From contig NC_037089.1 in the NCBI RefSeq assembly GCF_002994745.2, forward strand, positions 14,278,141 to 14,342,140: a DNA stretch of 64,000 nucleotides, read 5' to 3'. Of the stretch, positions 32,710 through 45,775 are shown in pieces. Each line of letters opens with the position of its first letter. Within the stretch, counting starts at the first letter, position 1. Source of the DNA: Rosa chinensis. Taxonomy: Eukaryota > Streptophyta > Magnoliopsida > Rosales > Rosaceae. The notes beneath the pieces are model-generated. The model was not told where the DNA came from. It saw nothing but the letters and a program-made list of their open reading frames with translations, and ran no database searches. A program made the translations under genes and the position numbers.

Positions 32710-33135
32710 ATGCTGGGCTGTATGTATAAGTCCCCGAAGTCCCCAGTCAAGGAGGGTGTTCTTGCGGGTTGATACCAAAGCGTAGCTTTGTGCCGTATAT
32801 CAGGCATAATTAGTGCGAGTGCGTCGTCCATCTAGAATTGGTTGGAGCGAACGCTTTTGCCCTTTCGGGTGGGCCCCTGCTAGGCCCGCCAGGGAGTCCC
32901 CCACTCCTGGCTATAGACCTCCGTATGGTCGGAAAATTGTTTGATGAGGGGAGCTGCGCGGAGCAGAGGGTGTTGGGTAGCGAGCCCAATCTTAGATACC
33001 CAAGCGTCGGGGTTAACTGCCGGATCAATGGCTGCCGTGGGCTGTGTTAACTAGTCCCTAGCTGTTTTCTCGAAAGAGAAACTTGACTGCAATGCCGCGT
33101 AGCGGTCATTGTCATGATGAGGCGTTGCCTTACCG
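32710..33135 (-). other. Conserved block and fossil PPT of N1
   Basis: The mirror image of N2 44340-44770. On the minus strand: GACAATGACCGCTACGCGGC, GGGCTCGCTACCCAACACCC, GGGGGACTCCCTGGCGGGCC, then GACTGGGGACTTCGGGGACT followed by an LTR-start-like TATACATACAGCCC. Confidence 0.7.
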
Positions 33136-34690
33136 CTTGGCGGTTGAATGAAAAATGATACACATAGAGCAAGTAATAAAATTTTGTTTGAGTGTCCCAT
33201 ACTTATTTAATTTTGCAATTAAAATAGAAGCATGGCATATGTGTATAGCATGTACTTGTAGTAAAGTTGCTAATAACATTGTATTATTGTAAACTTGCTT
33301 AGAGATCGTTTGAGATCGGTATACGAAGCATGGCATATCTAGCATGTGAGACCTAGAAAGTGTTGCCAAATCTACGAAACGTTGTAGGCATGCTTAAAAG
33401 TTTATGGGAGCATGTAAAAGCATATCAAGTGTGATATATTGTAGTCATGCTTAGAAGTAGTAACAGCATGGTATTGGCATGGTAGTAGCTCTAATTGCAA
33501 GAGCGGAAAAGATAAGAGGAAGGCACTTATCTTATGCCGGTTTGGAGGCTAGCGGAGTTGGCTGAGCATGACGGTCCGTTGCTTGTGGTGGATAAAGTAC
33601 TCCGATAATGTCTGTCAACTTCGTAGTTGCGGTTGAATGCTCCATAGAAATAATTGAATTTCCTTGGAACAAAATAAGTGATTAATATGTGGATTTGTAA
33701 AATCGACACTAATAGCTGATACATGTACTTTGATAGGATATTACGCCAAGTATATAAGCGAAGTAGTAGTTGATGGCACCATGACATATTTGATTATGTG
33801 CCGCAAATGTGAAATTTAATATGGCCATGAGATCTAGAGAATAAATTTCGATGTATTTACCATATATGATTCGTTTGCTAATTAACATATCAAATGTATA
33901 TGTCTAATAGATGATAAGATATGTCCGTAGGAGCATATATGTGAGATACAGTGGACATGAAGCAAGCATTTTCAATGTGAATCAATTGGAGCCCATGGAT
34001 ATACATGTATCATGAATGTCAAATATTGGCAAGTGGATTTAGACAGATCATTTAAGCATGGGACATAAGCATTCACGAGGGGCTTATGGATGCTTGGATA
34101 GTTGGATTCTAAATGACTCTGCCTAAAGTGAACGACATGAATATGTAGTATACGTGTGTGGTCACAGATGACGGCATGACGCCCTGTCAATTTCCCAGAA
34201 GGTAGGTGAGCGAAGTTCTTTATATATTGACATGTGTTACTATACGCAATAGCTATACAATTAAGTTGGTTTCCAAAGGAAGACAAGCATCTGTGCTTTG
34301 TGTCTGACGGTATAGGACATGTCTTTGTAACTAAGTATTATAATGAAAGCATGCAGTACATATGTGGTTATGTGTGTATGTGTTTGCATATGAATATAGC
34401 AATTCCAATATTTAATTAAGGCATGGCACGTGCTATGGTCAGACGGTAGCACCTAGCAATTTCAATACTTAATTAAAATATGGTTGCATCACTGCATGTG
34501 CCCAGAGGCTCATAGGAGAGGTAGATAGCATGTGCTGCGTCTCTATTTTAGAGACAAGTAGCCTTCATAATTGAGCCATGCTTTGGTTTGACAAAGAACT
34601 TGGTTGTGCGAAGCACGTGGTGTTCACAGGTGTATTAGCAAAGGCTGAAGCAGAAAACTTAACTTTTTCAGTTACGAGGAGCTGCTGCCA
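33136..34690 (-). other. AT-rich middle of N1, no gene
   Basis: About 1.5 kb, AT-rich, with only short frames duplicated in N2 (42830-44335). No domain or structure recognised. Confidence 0.6.
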
Positions 34691-34699
34691 TCCCTGGGT

Positions 34700-36200
34700 A
34701 GTCGACGAAGCGGGTTCGCATAATTAATTTCTCCGGCTGGTGCGGGGAAAACTGAGGAGAAGAACTCAATCTGCTGATGATTGGTGGATAAATTTTCCAG
34801 TGCTCGGTAGAGATGGTCGGTGGGTCAGAGGGCTGTGGGTGCCCAGAGTAATTCTGGGTGCATTGGAAGGTTGAAGCTCTGCCGGGAAGATTAAAGCTCC
34901 GGTGCATGTTCAGCGGTGTATGTTCAGCGGAACATGGCTAGCGGTAGCCTTGCCCAGCGGTGAAGCTTGGCGGAGTTGGCTTTGGCCAGCGGTGAATCTC
35001 AGCGGTGCTTGGCCATAGTTAGCGGTGGAGACTCGGAGTAACTGCATGGAGCAGAGGTGCTCGACGGTGTTTCACTCAGCGGTGGAGGCTAGCGGTGCTC
35101 AGCAAAGGTGCTAGATTTGTCGATTTATGGACAGCGGAGCCGCTGGTGGATGGCTAGCGGAGCTCGCTCGGCGGTGCTCGACCGGCGGAGAAGCTGTCCA
35201 GAGGAGGACGTCCAGCAGTGGTTGAGCTGTGACTGTGACCAGCGGAGCCAGTCGGCGGTGCTCCTGGTGTCCATATGAGGCTTGGCCTGCTAGCGGAGGA
35301 TGCCGGCGGGGGTCCCCTGGCGGACGACCCTCTGGCGGAGGGCCGGGAGCTGCAACCTGGCGGAGGAGTAGTCCAGCGGAGCAGAGGTTGGTTCGGACAC
35401 CTAACTCGCCATCCTGTGTTTCCGAGGCATGCCTTGGCGGCCGAGTTGCTGCTGATGTAGCTGATGCTCGATGATAGTTCGGCGGTGCACAGTCCGGCGG
35501 AGGTATGCCGCTGAAGGAGAGTTGAGCTGGCAGCGGTGCCTAGCCTCGGTGGAACTGTGCTGGCGGAGGTGATGACCAGAGGGGTCGCCTAGCGGAGTGG
35601 TGGCGCTGAGGTGAGGAGTTGTGGCGGTGGCGCTGAAGAAGTGTGGCGGTGGAGCCCTTCCGGCGGTGAAGCTCAGACTGTGCCTGCGGTCAGCGGGGTG
35701 TGCAGCGGAGACGTGCGCAGCAGTGGGCGGAGCGGAGTGTTGAACCCTCCGGGTCTCCGGGTAGCACGAAGCAACGAAGTGCGCCGCTGGGTTGAGTTTG
35801 GCGGAAGGTTTGCCGACGCAGGACTCGGGTGGAAGACCCGCTGGCGGAAGACTCGCTAGCGGACGGACCTGCTGGCGGAAGGCTCGCTGGCGGACAGACC
35901 GGCTGGCGGAAGACTCGCCGGCGGAACCTGAAGAACACGGGTTCTTGGCGGAGATGAGCTGTGGCCGGCGGAGGTCTTCGGCGGACCACCAGCGGAGGTC
36001 ACCCAGCGGTGAAGGCCGACAGAGGTGTTTGGCGGAGGCGCCAGTGTTTGGCCTTGTGAGCGAAGCTCTGCCGCTGCCGCCGACTGAAGCTCGGAAGCTC
36101 TCCTGGCGGAAGAGAGTTGAGAGTTGCCGTTGATGATCATTGAAGAATGGCCAAAGGGTGTCCAGAGAAGATTTTGCCGCCAAAATTTTTTTTTTTTTTT
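34700..36200 (-). other. Motif-rich 5' interior of N1 with a 260-codon open frame
   Basis: Dense recurrence of AGCGGTG, GGCGGAG and CTAGCGG every 15-30 bp (mirror of CCGCCAG/CACCGCT). A frame at 36183-35401 stays open for 260 codons but opens with TTG, not ATG, is Ser/Arg/Pro/Ala-rich without a domain, and overlaps equally open frames on the other strand. I regard it as composition-driven; a young element-specific protein cannot be excluded. Confidence 0.5.
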
Positions 36201-36401
36201 TTTGAGTGGTTCAGCGTTGACCACTTTGGGTTGGCGTTGACCGGAGTTGGTCAGCGTTGATTGACTCCGCCGGGCGTTGACCGACCCCGATGGAACAAGT
36301 TACCGTTAAGGATTTCAATTGTATAACTCAAAGAAAGAAATTATTTTGAGCTCGGTTAAGATGACTTAACTCAATGGTAAGTGACGAAGCCTTTGTGTTG
36401 G

Positions 36402-36420
36402 CTTCCCACAGACGGCGCCA
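36402..36420 (-). other. Primer-binding site of N1
   Basis: The minus strand reads TGGCGCCGTCTGTGGGAAG directly after the LTR end, identical to the G1 site. Confidence 0.8.
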
Positions 36421-36421
36421 A

Positions 36422-36909
36422 TGTTAACGTTTGGATCCGTTGGGGATCTAATTAACGTAAGTAAAGAGAGAGATAGAGAGTGACACAAGATGTATAGTGG
36501 TTCACCTCCCGCCTTAGCGGGAGACTACGTCCACTTGAAAGCTTATACTAGTGTGTCGAGCCTTGCGGCCCAAGTGTGTAATGGAGTGGAGATGGAATGG
36601 TGTTTAAGTGGGAGGAGGCATTCCTTTTATAGGTGAAGGAATGCTTCTCCTTTACATTTTCTTAGATGTGGGACAAGAACCCACCATTCTAGTCTAGAAA
36701 GCCTATTTGTGAGGGCATGTTGGCAAGGCCGGAAAGGTGGCTTCCCGGCGACGGATTTGCGACTTCCGGATACCGTGGCGTAGCTTGAACATAGGGCTAC
36801 ACGATGGATGTCGCGGTTGGGCCTTGCCATGTCTCGTGGATGTCCCAAAGTGGGTGTTACTTATGCTTGGTGATGTAGTAAATACTCCATATTGTTGGAG
36901 GTATGTACA
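36422..36909 (-). repeat. 5' LTR of N1
   Basis: 488 bp with no difference seen from 30902-31389. Promoter pair: TATAAAAG 36624-36631, 32 bp, GTCCCACATCT 36664-36674. Confidence 0.92.
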
Positions 36910-36914
36910 GCTGC

Positions 36915-39900
36915 ATAATCAGTTATTCGGAAACTACCAAACTGACAGGGTAGTGGAGTGCAATGACATCCATTATGAGAGAATATGTCTCATTGTAGTC
37001 GATTCCAGGGCGTTTTGTGAGAAACCTTGAGCCATAAGGTGAGATTGCCATATCTTTTTCTCATCATGCTTTCTAACGAAGACCCATTAGTCAATAGGTT
37101 TTATGTTAGGAGGTGTTAGCATCACTGGCTCAAAAACCTTCCTCTTCGTTAGAGAATCCAACTTAATATGGATCGCATCTTTCTATTTATGCCGGATTTC
37201 TCTATGTTGGCATTCATTCATCAACGGAGCGTAGTTCGATATCGTCAGACTCAACAAACTCATGTGCAACAAAATGCGCAACTACATCATCAATTATGAT
37301 AGAGTTTCTATCCCACATCTCATGTACACTAGTGTAATTTTCGTAGAGCTCTATATTCTCAGGAATAGATTCTAACGCTGAGGCGTCCCCCAACGATAAC
37401 CCTAACCCGGAAGATTCTTATGAGATGAATTTTGAGTCTTGATGATCAAATGATTGGAATGTGCCAAAGTATCCTTCGAACCCACGGGCCTCCCACGCAT
37501 CCTAGTTGGGGCCATGACCTGTAACGCCAAAGTGCCACTCTCTATGGCGTTGGCGCCATACCTACCTCCTTGTAAGGTGGCGCTACGTCCCCTCGTAGGC
37601 ACGTCCTTCCTTGCAGACATGTTTGCAGCATATTTGTGTGATCTCGTCACTTTAACAGGGATCAAGATGAGACATAGTGGGGACAGGCCACGTCAATTCA
37701 TGTCGTTCCTGCTGAACATCCGTGTTCTTATCTGCCCCTAAAGACGGGAAGACTGTCTCATCAAAGTGACAACCCACAAATCTAGCGGTAATGAGATTGC
37801 CTGGCAAGGGCATTAAGTGGCGGACGATTGTTGGAGTCTTAAATCCAACGTAGTTGCCCCTTCATCTGTAAGGACCTGTCATAGAGCGCTGTGGCAACAC
37901 AATTGGCACATAAGTGGCACACTTAAATATGCGTAAGTACAATACTTGTACCCAGTCACTAGCTGTAACGCAGAGGTAGATTGAGTGGCGGTAGGTCGTA
38001 GACGAATGAGCATAACTGTATGCGATATTGCATCATCCCAAGCGGATGTAAGGAGATTGGTGTGCATTACCAATGTCCGGACTACCATTGTAGTCTTTTC
38101 CGCGGTTCCATTTGGGTGTGTTCATGGGAATATAATGTCCAACATCAGTCCCAATGTAATAACCATCGAAAGTATTCGATGTAAACTCTCTAGCAATGTC
38201 AAATCCAATTGACTGAATAGGATGATCCGGGGAGTGAGCCTGTTATTGTATGATATATACTAGGAGTGTAGCATAAGAAGCATTTACAAGTGGACAATGA
38301 CATAACACATGACTAGAGTGTTTGCGTGTCAACCAACATCATGAGATATTTAAACGTCCGCAAGTTGGTTGAACTCACAGAATCCCCACAGATTCTATGT
38401 AAGAACATAATGAGTATTTTTATATCCTTTGCATAGGACGGTCTCAGTCCTAATTTCCCTAAGGAACGGGCTTTGTAAAACGAGCGAGAGGCTTTAAAAG
38501 CAAGCAATGAGGATTTTGGTTGGGCCTGAGTGTCTGAAACGCTATTTGAAGCAAGTTGGTGATTGCAGCATCACCTGGGGTGCCATCACTATGATGGACG
38601 CTATCCATGGTGTCATGGATATGGACTGTGCCAGCCCGAGGCTGGTGGTGGACGGAGGCGGTGCCCTAGCAGCAGCGTCGGTCACACTTAGTCTAGAAAT
38701 CAACTTTTGATTCATGCTTCATTTCGCTCGAGAGATAGAATGTCCATGTGAAGTCTTTAGTAAACGGATCATCATATCGTGACTAGGATGACCTATCATG
38801 TCGTGACAAAGCCAATATGTGTCTAAATCCAAGAGACTTTCTCTCATAACTTTATTGGATTTAATAGCTCGAATAGTGACATAGAGTCCACTAGAGAGAC
38901 ACAAAAACTTCTCTAAGATGCGCCTTTGTTAGCAATCATTAGAGGTATTGTAAAGGAACACATTTATGTTCTCTACATGCATTTTTGCATGGAATCCGTT
39001 GGCTATTGATAGGTACAATTTTCCCTAGGAGCGTAGAGAGTTTCTGTTATAGTAATCAAGGTGCCATTTGGCAAAGGGAACTTGGGCTATTCCCTATCCT
39101 TGAATTAATACTGATGGCCCAGCCATCATAGTCACAAAGAAGTATGCTTAGAATCAAAATGGAGTCATAATGAAAAGAACTCGAAATTTTTATTCATAAG
39201 CCAACAGAGTTACATCATTGTCTCTTTGACCAAAGAAAATATAATCCAAAATGCTAGCTAATGCAAAACAATGGTAGTCGTCTAACTTCTTTCGGTAATT
39301 CCAAAATAAATGTGACTAGGTGAGTAAAGAGATGTCGGTGGAGCGAGGCTCGCTTAAGTACCACTAATCTCATAACCATCCTAGACATCACACTTACTTT
39401 GGGTGAGTCTACTTTGAAGAAAGACTAAACCATTGGCATTTACTACAAAGTATATGGCAATTGCCTATTACATCTCTTGGAAAAATAAAGACTTAAACAG
39501 AATTGGCAATCTATTGATCCCAGCCAGATTTGTAGTCTTCACCCTTCACTCTAGATCATCTTCTTGATCTTCTTGTTCCACATAGTGAGCTTTTCTTGCT
39601 TCACAATATGCTTTGTAGGGGGTGACAAGTTCTTCACGAGCTCTACAAATATGTGCCCAATGATCAGACACTCCACACCGAGAACATACATCTCTTTGCT
39701 CAAACTCCATTGATTGAGGCACTGTGAAAGCGCCATTTAGATGGCTCTTAGTGTTGGTGGCGCCACCAACATGACCAGAGGCGTTTCCTCCCTCTCTCTT
39801 TCCACGTTGACCTCTTCGGTTCCGTGTTTGCCTATTTTGGCGGTTATCTTCCCAAGTAGAGTGAATATATGGACCAGAACGTCCAAATGTATCCCTAAGA

Positions 39901-40572
39901 TTAGGGTTTCGCTCTTGGCGCCCTCTCTTTGGGGCACGACTATAATTGGATTCAGGAATATGCTCTGTTCCCACGGATCTCGAATTATAGTTCTTCACAA
40001 GGATGTTGTCATGCTTTTCAGCGACATTCATAGCTCCAATGAGCTCATGAAACCTTATGATCCGTCTTGCAGTAACATCGATTCAATATTTCTTAGCAAC
40101 CATCAATGCAGAGACGAGGAAGGTAGAGAGAGTCTTCTCAATCAATATCGCATTTGTGATCTCTTTATCATAGAATTCCATTAAGGATTTAATGCGAAGT
40201 GCTTCCGAGTTGTAGTTAAGAACTGACTTGAAATCACATTAGCGGAGGCTATGCCATCTCACTTCTAGGTCAGGAAGCAGGGAGTCACGGACGTTGCCAA
40301 ATCTTTCTGCAAGTGAGACCCACAGCCTTCTAAGGTCTTCTTCATTCATACACTCGTACTAGAGCGAATCATCCATATGACGAGTCATTAGGATGATGGT
40401 TTTCACCTTATTTGCCTATAAGGCTGCTCTATTTGCTTCCAAAGCTTGAGCTTGCTCAATAGTTAACACGACTTGGCTAGGCTCGAGAATCGTCTCCAGG
40501 ATTCCATCGTCCTTGAGATGCTGGTGGACATCACGAACCCACTTGTGATATCTAGAGCCAGTTGTTCCCAAC
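36915..40572 (-). pseudogene. Cb gag-pol remnants between N1 and N2
   Basis: On the minus strand, gag text is present at 40300-39546: MNVAEKHDNILVKNYNSRS, the zinc knuckle CSRCGVSDHWAHIC (CX2CX4HX4C), and YCEARKAHYVEQED. Then GAG-pre-integrase (38904-38719; HDMIGHPSHDMMIRLLKTSH), the integrase start (38400-38320; LRTFKYLMMLVDTQT) and integrase C-terminal text (38088-37879; LIRLRPTATQSTSALQLVTG). RT text follows at about 37100-36915. Stops and frameshifts separate all pieces. Conserved DDE residues could not be placed in one frame. Confidence 0.7.
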
Positions 40573-40577
40573 GGAGC

Positions 40578-41065
40578 TGTACATACCTCCAACAATATGG
40601 AGTATTTACTACATCACCAAGCATAAGTAACACCCACTTTGGGACATCCACGAGACATGGCAAGGCCCAACCGCGACATCCATCGTGTAGCCCTATGTTC
40701 AAGCTACGCCACGGTATCCGGAAGTCGCAAATCCGTCGCCGGGAAGCCACCTTTCCGGCCTTGCCAACATGCCCTCACAAATAGGCTTTCTAGACTAGAA
40801 TGGTGGGTTCTTGTCCCACATCTAAGAAAATGTAAAGGAGAAGCATTCCTTCACCTATAAAAGGAATGCCTCCTCCCACTTAAACACCATTCCATCTCCA
40901 CTCCATTACACACTTGGGCCGCAAGGCTCGACACACTAGTATAAGCTTTCAAGTGGACGTAGTCTCCCGCTAAGGCGGGAGGTGAACCACTATACATCTT
41001 GTGTCACTCTCTATCTCTCTCTTTACTTACGTTAATTAGATCCCCAACGGATCCAAACGTTAACA
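40578..41065 (+). repeat. 5' LTR of N2
   Basis: 488 bp, TGTACATACCTCC...ACGTTAACA. It includes the palindrome CTCCCGCTAAGGCGGGAG near 40967 and (CT)n near 41010. Confidence 0.92.
40813..40863 (+). promoter_or_regulatory. USE-like motif plus TATA box in the N2 5' LTR
   Basis: GTCCCACATCT (40813-40823) differs from the snRNA USE only in the last base. TATAAAAG starts at 40856 after 32 bp. The 3' LTR repeats the pair at 46087-46137. The intervening 32 bp differ from those of G1, so spacing is kept while sequence drifts. Confidence 0.6.
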
Positions 41066-41066
41066 T

Positions 41067-41085
41067 TGGCGCCGTCTGTGGGAAG
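41067..41085 (+). other. Primer-binding site of N2
   Basis: TGGCGCCGTCTGTGGGAAG after the 5' LTR, the same as G1 and N1. Confidence 0.8.
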
Positions 41086-41285
41086 CCAACACAAAGGCTT
41101 CGTCACTTACCATTGAGTTAAGTCATCTTAACCGAGCTCAAAATAATTTCTTTCTTTGAGTTATACAATTGAAATCCTTAACGGTAACTTGTTCCATCGG
41201 GGTCGGTCAACGCCCGGCGGAGTCAATCAACGCTGACCAACTCCGGTCAACGCCAACCCAAAGTGGTCAACGCTGAACCACTCAA

Positions 41286-42800
41286 AAAAAAAAAAAAAAA
41301 TTTTGGCGGCAAAATCTTCTCTGGACACCCTTTGGCCATTCTTCAATGATCATCAACGGCAACTCTCAACTCTCTTCCGCCAGGAGAGCTTCCGAGCTTC
41401 AGTCGGCGGCAGCGGCAGAGCTTCGCTCACAAGGCCAAACACTGGCGCCTCCGCCAAACACCTCTGTCGGCCTTCACCGCTGGGTGACCTCCGCTGGTGG
41501 TCCGCCGAAGACCTCCGCCGGCCACAGCTCATCTCCGCCAAGAACCCGTGTTCTTCAGGTTCCGCCGGCGAGTCTTCCGCCAGCCGGTCTGTCCGCCAGC
41601 GAGCCTTCCGCCAGCAGGTCCGTCCGCTAGCGAGTCTTCCGCCAGCGGGTCTTCCACCCGAGTCCTGCGTCGGCAAACCTTCCGCCAAACTCAACCCAGC
41701 GGCGCACTTCGTTGCTTCGTGCTACCCGGAGACCCGGAGGGTTCAACACTCCGCTCCGCCCACTGCTGCGCACGTCTCCGCTGCACACCCCGCTGACCGC
41801 AGGCACAGTCCGAGCTTCACCGCCGGAAGGGCTCCACCGCCACACTTCTTCAGCGCCACCGCCACAACTCCTCACCTCAGCGCCACCACTCCGCTAGGCG
41901 ACCCCTCTGGTCATCACCTCCGCCAGCACAGTTCCACCGAGGCTAGGCACCGCTGCCAGCTCAACTCTCCTTCAGCGGCATACCTCCGCCGGACTGTGCA
42001 CCGCCGAACTATCATCGAGCATCAGCTACATCAGCAGCAACCCGGCCGCCAAGGCATGCCTCGGAAACACAGGATTGCGAGTTAGGTGTCCGAACCAACC
42101 TCTGCTCCGCTGGCCTACTCCTCCGCCAGGTTGCAGCTCCCGGCCCTCCGCCAGAGGGTCGTCCGCCAGGGGACCCCCGCCGGCATCCTCCGCTAGCAGG
42201 CCAAGCCTCATATGGACACCAGGAGCACCGCCGACTGGCTCCGCTGGTCACAGTCACAGCTCAACCACTGCTGGACGTCCTCCTCTGGACAGCTTCTCCG
42301 CCGGTCGAGCACCGCCGAGCGAGCTCCGCTAGCCATCCACCAGCGGCTCCGCTGTCCATAAATCGACAAATCTAGCACCTTTGCTGAGCACCGCTAGCCT
42401 CCACCGCTGAGTGAAACACCGTCGAGCACCTCTGCTCCATGCAGTTACTCCGAGTCTCCACCGCTAACTATGGCCAAGCACCGCTGAGATTCACCGCTGG
42501 CCAAAGCCAACTCCGCCAAGCTTCACCGCTGGGCAAGGCTACCGCTAGCCATGTTCCGCTGAACATACACCGCTGAACATGCACCGGAGCTTTAATCTTC
42601 CTGGCAGAGCTTCAACCTTCCAATGCACCCAGAATTACTCTGGGCACCCACAGCCCTCTGACCAACACCGACCATCTCTACCGAGCACTGGAAAATTTAT
42701 CCACCAATCATCAGCAGATTGAGTTCTTCTCCTCAGTTTTCCCCGCACCAGCCGGAGAAATTAATTATGCGAACCCGCTTCGTCGACTACCCAGGGATGG
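41286..42800 (+). other. Motif-rich 5' interior of N2 with a 260-codon open frame
   Basis: Mirror of N1 34700-36200. An A18 run is followed by a frame 41303-42085 that opens at TTG (AAKSSLDTLWPFFNDHQRQL) and continues Ser/Arg/Pro-rich. CCGCC, CCGCTGG and CACCGCT motifs dominate. The position is where gag would be, but there is no gag signature. Confidence 0.5.
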
Positions 42801-42809
42801 CAGCAGCTC

Positions 42810-44335
42810 CTCGTAACTGAAAAAGTTAAGTTTTCTGCTTCAGCCTTTGCTAATACACCTGTGAACACCACGTGCTTCGCACAACCAAGTTCTTTGTCAA
42901 ACCAAAGCATGGCTCAATTATGAAGGCTACTTGTCTCTAAAATAGAGACGCAGCACATGCTATCTACCTCTCCTATGAGCCTCTGGGCACATGCAGTGAT
43001 GCAACCATATTTTAATTAAGTATTGAAATTGCTAGGTGCTACCGTCTGACCATAGCACGTGCCATGCCTTAATTAAATATTGGAATTGCTATATTCATAT
43101 GCAAACACATACACACATAACCACATATGTACTGCATGCTTTCATTATAATACTTAGTTACAAAGACATGTCCTATACCGTCAGACACAAAGCACAGATG
43201 CTTGTCTTCCTTTGGAAACCAACTTAATTGTATAGCTATTGCGTATAGTAACACATGTCAATATATAAAGAACTTCGCTCACCTACCTTCTGGGCAATTG
43301 ACAGGGCGTCATGCCGTCATCTGTGACCACACACGTATACTACATATTCATGTCGTTCACTTTAGGCAGAGTCATTTAGAATCCAACTATCCAAGCATCC
43401 ATAAGCCCCTCGTGAATGCTTATGTCCCATGCTTAAATGATCTGTCTAAATCCACTTGCCAATATTTGACATTCATGATACATGTATATCCATGGGCTCC
43501 AATTGATTCACATTGAAAATGCTTGCTTCATGTCCACTGTATCTCACATATATGCTCCTACGGACATATCTTATCATCTATTAGACATATACATTTGATA
43601 TGTTAATTAGCAAACGAATCATATATGGTAAATACATCGAAATTTATTCTCTAGATCTCATGGCCATATTAAATTTCACATTTGCGGCACATAATCAAAT
43701 ATGTCATGGTGCCATCAACTACTACTTCGCTTATATACTTGGCGTAATATCTTATCAAAGTACATGTATCAGCTATTAGTGTCGATTTTACAAATCCACA
43801 TATTAATCACTTATTTTGTTCCAAGGAAATTCAATTATTTCTATGGAGCATTCAACCGCAACTACGAAGTTGACAGACATTATCGGAGTACTTTATCCAC
43901 CACAAGCAACGGACCGTCATGCTCAGCCAACTCCGCTAGCCTCCAAACCGGCATAAGATAAGTGCCTTCCTCTTATCTTTTCCGCTCTTGCAATTAGAGC
44001 TACTACCATGCCAATACCATGCTGTTACTACTTCTAAGCATGACTACAATATATCACACTTGATATGCTTTTACATGCTCCCATAAACTTTTAAGCATGC
44101 CTACAACGTTTCGTAGATTTGGCAACACTTTCTAGGTCTCACATGCTAGATATGCCATGCTTCGTATACCGATCTCAAACGATCTCTAAGCAAGTTTACA
44201 ATAATACAATGTTATTAGCAACTTTACTACAAGTACATGCTATACACATATGCCATGCTTCTATTTTAATTGCAAAATTAAATAAGTATGGGACACTCAA
44301 ACAAAATTTTATTACTTGCTCTATGTGTATCATTT
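42810..44335 (+). other. AT-rich middle of N2, no gene
   Basis: Counterpart of N1 33136-34690. Only short incidental frames. Confidence 0.6.
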
Positions 44336-44339
44336 TTCA

Positions 44340-44784
44340 TTCAACCGCCAAGGGGTAAGGCAACGCCTCATCATGACAATGACCGCTACGCGGCATTGCA
44401 GTCAAGTTTCTCTTTCGAGAAAACAGCTAGGGACTAGTTAACACAGCCCACGGCAGCCATTGATCCGGCAGTTAACCCCGACGCTTGGGTATCTAAGATT
44501 GGGCTCGCTACCCAACACCCTCTGCTCCGCGCAGCTCCCCTCATCAAACAATTTTCCGACCATACGGAGGTCTATAGCCAGGAGTGGGGGACTCCCTGGC
44601 GGGCCTAGCAGGGGCCCACCCGAAAGGGCAAAAGCGTTCGCTCCAACCAATTCTAGATGGACGACGCACTCGCACTAATTATGCCTGATATACGGCACAA
44701 AGCTACGCTTTGGTATCAACCCGCAAGAACACCCTCCTTGACTGGGGACTTCGGGGACTTATACATACAGCCCAGCATAATTAG
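44340..44784 (+). other. Conserved block, fossil PPT and LTR-start remnant of N2
   Basis: The block core 44486-44630 matches G1 26657-26803. Then CTAATTATGC (44675-44684), a PPT-like GACTGGGGACTTCGGGGACT ending near 44760, LTR-start-like TATACATACAGCCC, and GCATAATTAG (44775-44784). This mirrors the order in G1 across its real PPT/LTR border, so an older element end appears to be buried here. Confidence 0.6.
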
Positions 44785-44814
44785 CAACGGCAACGCTCAT
44801 GCCTCAGGGCATCA

Positions 44815-45408
44815 CCATCGAGCTACCCGTTAATGCCTTCCCGGCACCCTTGAGCCTCCGCTCATGCCTTCCCAGCAAATCATGAGCTTCCCGCTCATGC
44901 CTTCTCGGCACTCACGAGCTTCCGCTCACGAGCTTTCCGCTCATGCCTTCTCGGCAACCCACGAGCTTCCGCTCACGAGCTTCCGCTCATGCCTTCCCGG
45001 CAACCCTTGAGCTTCCGCTCACGAGCTTTCCGCTCATGCCTTCCCGGCAACCCTTGAGCTTCCGCTCACGAGCTTTCCGCTCATGCCTTCTCGGCACCCA
45101 CGAGCTTTCCGCTCATGCCTTCTCGGCAACCCACGAGCTTCCGCTCACGAGCTTCCGCTCATGCCTTCCCGGCAACCCTTGAGCTTCCGCTCACGAGCTT
45201 TCCGCTCATGCCTTCCCGGCAACCCTTGAGCTTCCGCTCACGAGCTTTCCGCTCATGCCTTCTCGGCACCCACGAGCTTTCCGCTCATGCCTTCCCGGCA
45301 CCCACGAGCTTCCCGCTCATGCCTTCTCGGCACCCCGAGCTTCCGCTCATGCCTTCCCGGCAACCCTCGAGTTCCCGCTCATGCCTTCCCGGCAACCCTC
45401 GAGCTTCC
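44815..45408. repeat. Tandem array of N2
   Basis: About 600 bp of units with CGAGCTTCCGCTCATGCC, TTCCCGGCAACCC and TTGAGCTTCCGCTCACGAGC. Shorter than in N1; the 3' edge joins GATTGCGACAAATC directly, while N1 has about 95 bp more between. Confidence 0.88.
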
Positions 45409-45775
45409 CGATTGCGACAAATCAAATTCTTTTCGCGTTCCATTAATACGAGAGACAACCAAACAAACACAACCGTACTCGCGATCGTCGTTCATGAGTT
45501 ACAAATGCATACCTCCGCGGCGCTCATGCAACTTGCATCTCACGAGCATAACCCCGTAAAACTCGACCTCGTTCGTCTCCTTGCGCGCGTCACGCATTTA
45601 TCATATGCAATTCATTTTCTCACACGACCATATGCGCACTATTACACTCATATATGCGTTGCCCATTGCAACGAGCATTCTACATATGCCTGTTTTTTTT
45701 GTCTTTGTTGTGCAGGTTAACGAGTCCCTTCTTGCTTACGGAGTTCGGGGACTTGTAGGGGCTCCGTGCCGCCCG

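Larger units (their letters stand above)
30902..36909 (-). mobile_element. Non-autonomous LTR element N1 (6.0 kb), TSD GCTGC
   Basis: Flanked by GCTGC at 30897-30901 and 36910-36914; the paralogous empty site is at 56799-56803 in Cc. Two 488-bp LTRs look identical. The PBS is the G-type site (36420 to 36402) and the PPT lies at 31390-31407. The interior has no retroviral protein domain. It holds a GC-rich CCGCC/AGCGG-motif region, an AT-rich region, the conserved block shared with G1 and a tandem array. This is the structure of a large retrotransposon derivative that needs a helper element. It is nearly identical to N2 in inverted orientation. Confidence 0.9.

Noticed and set aside
41303..42085. 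260-codon open frame in N2 (and 36183-35401 in N1) as a real gag-like gene
   Set aside because: It opens with TTG, has no domain, is built from a repeated CCGCC/AGCGG motif, and long frames also exist on the opposite strand. Conservation between N1 and N2 reflects recent copying, not selection.
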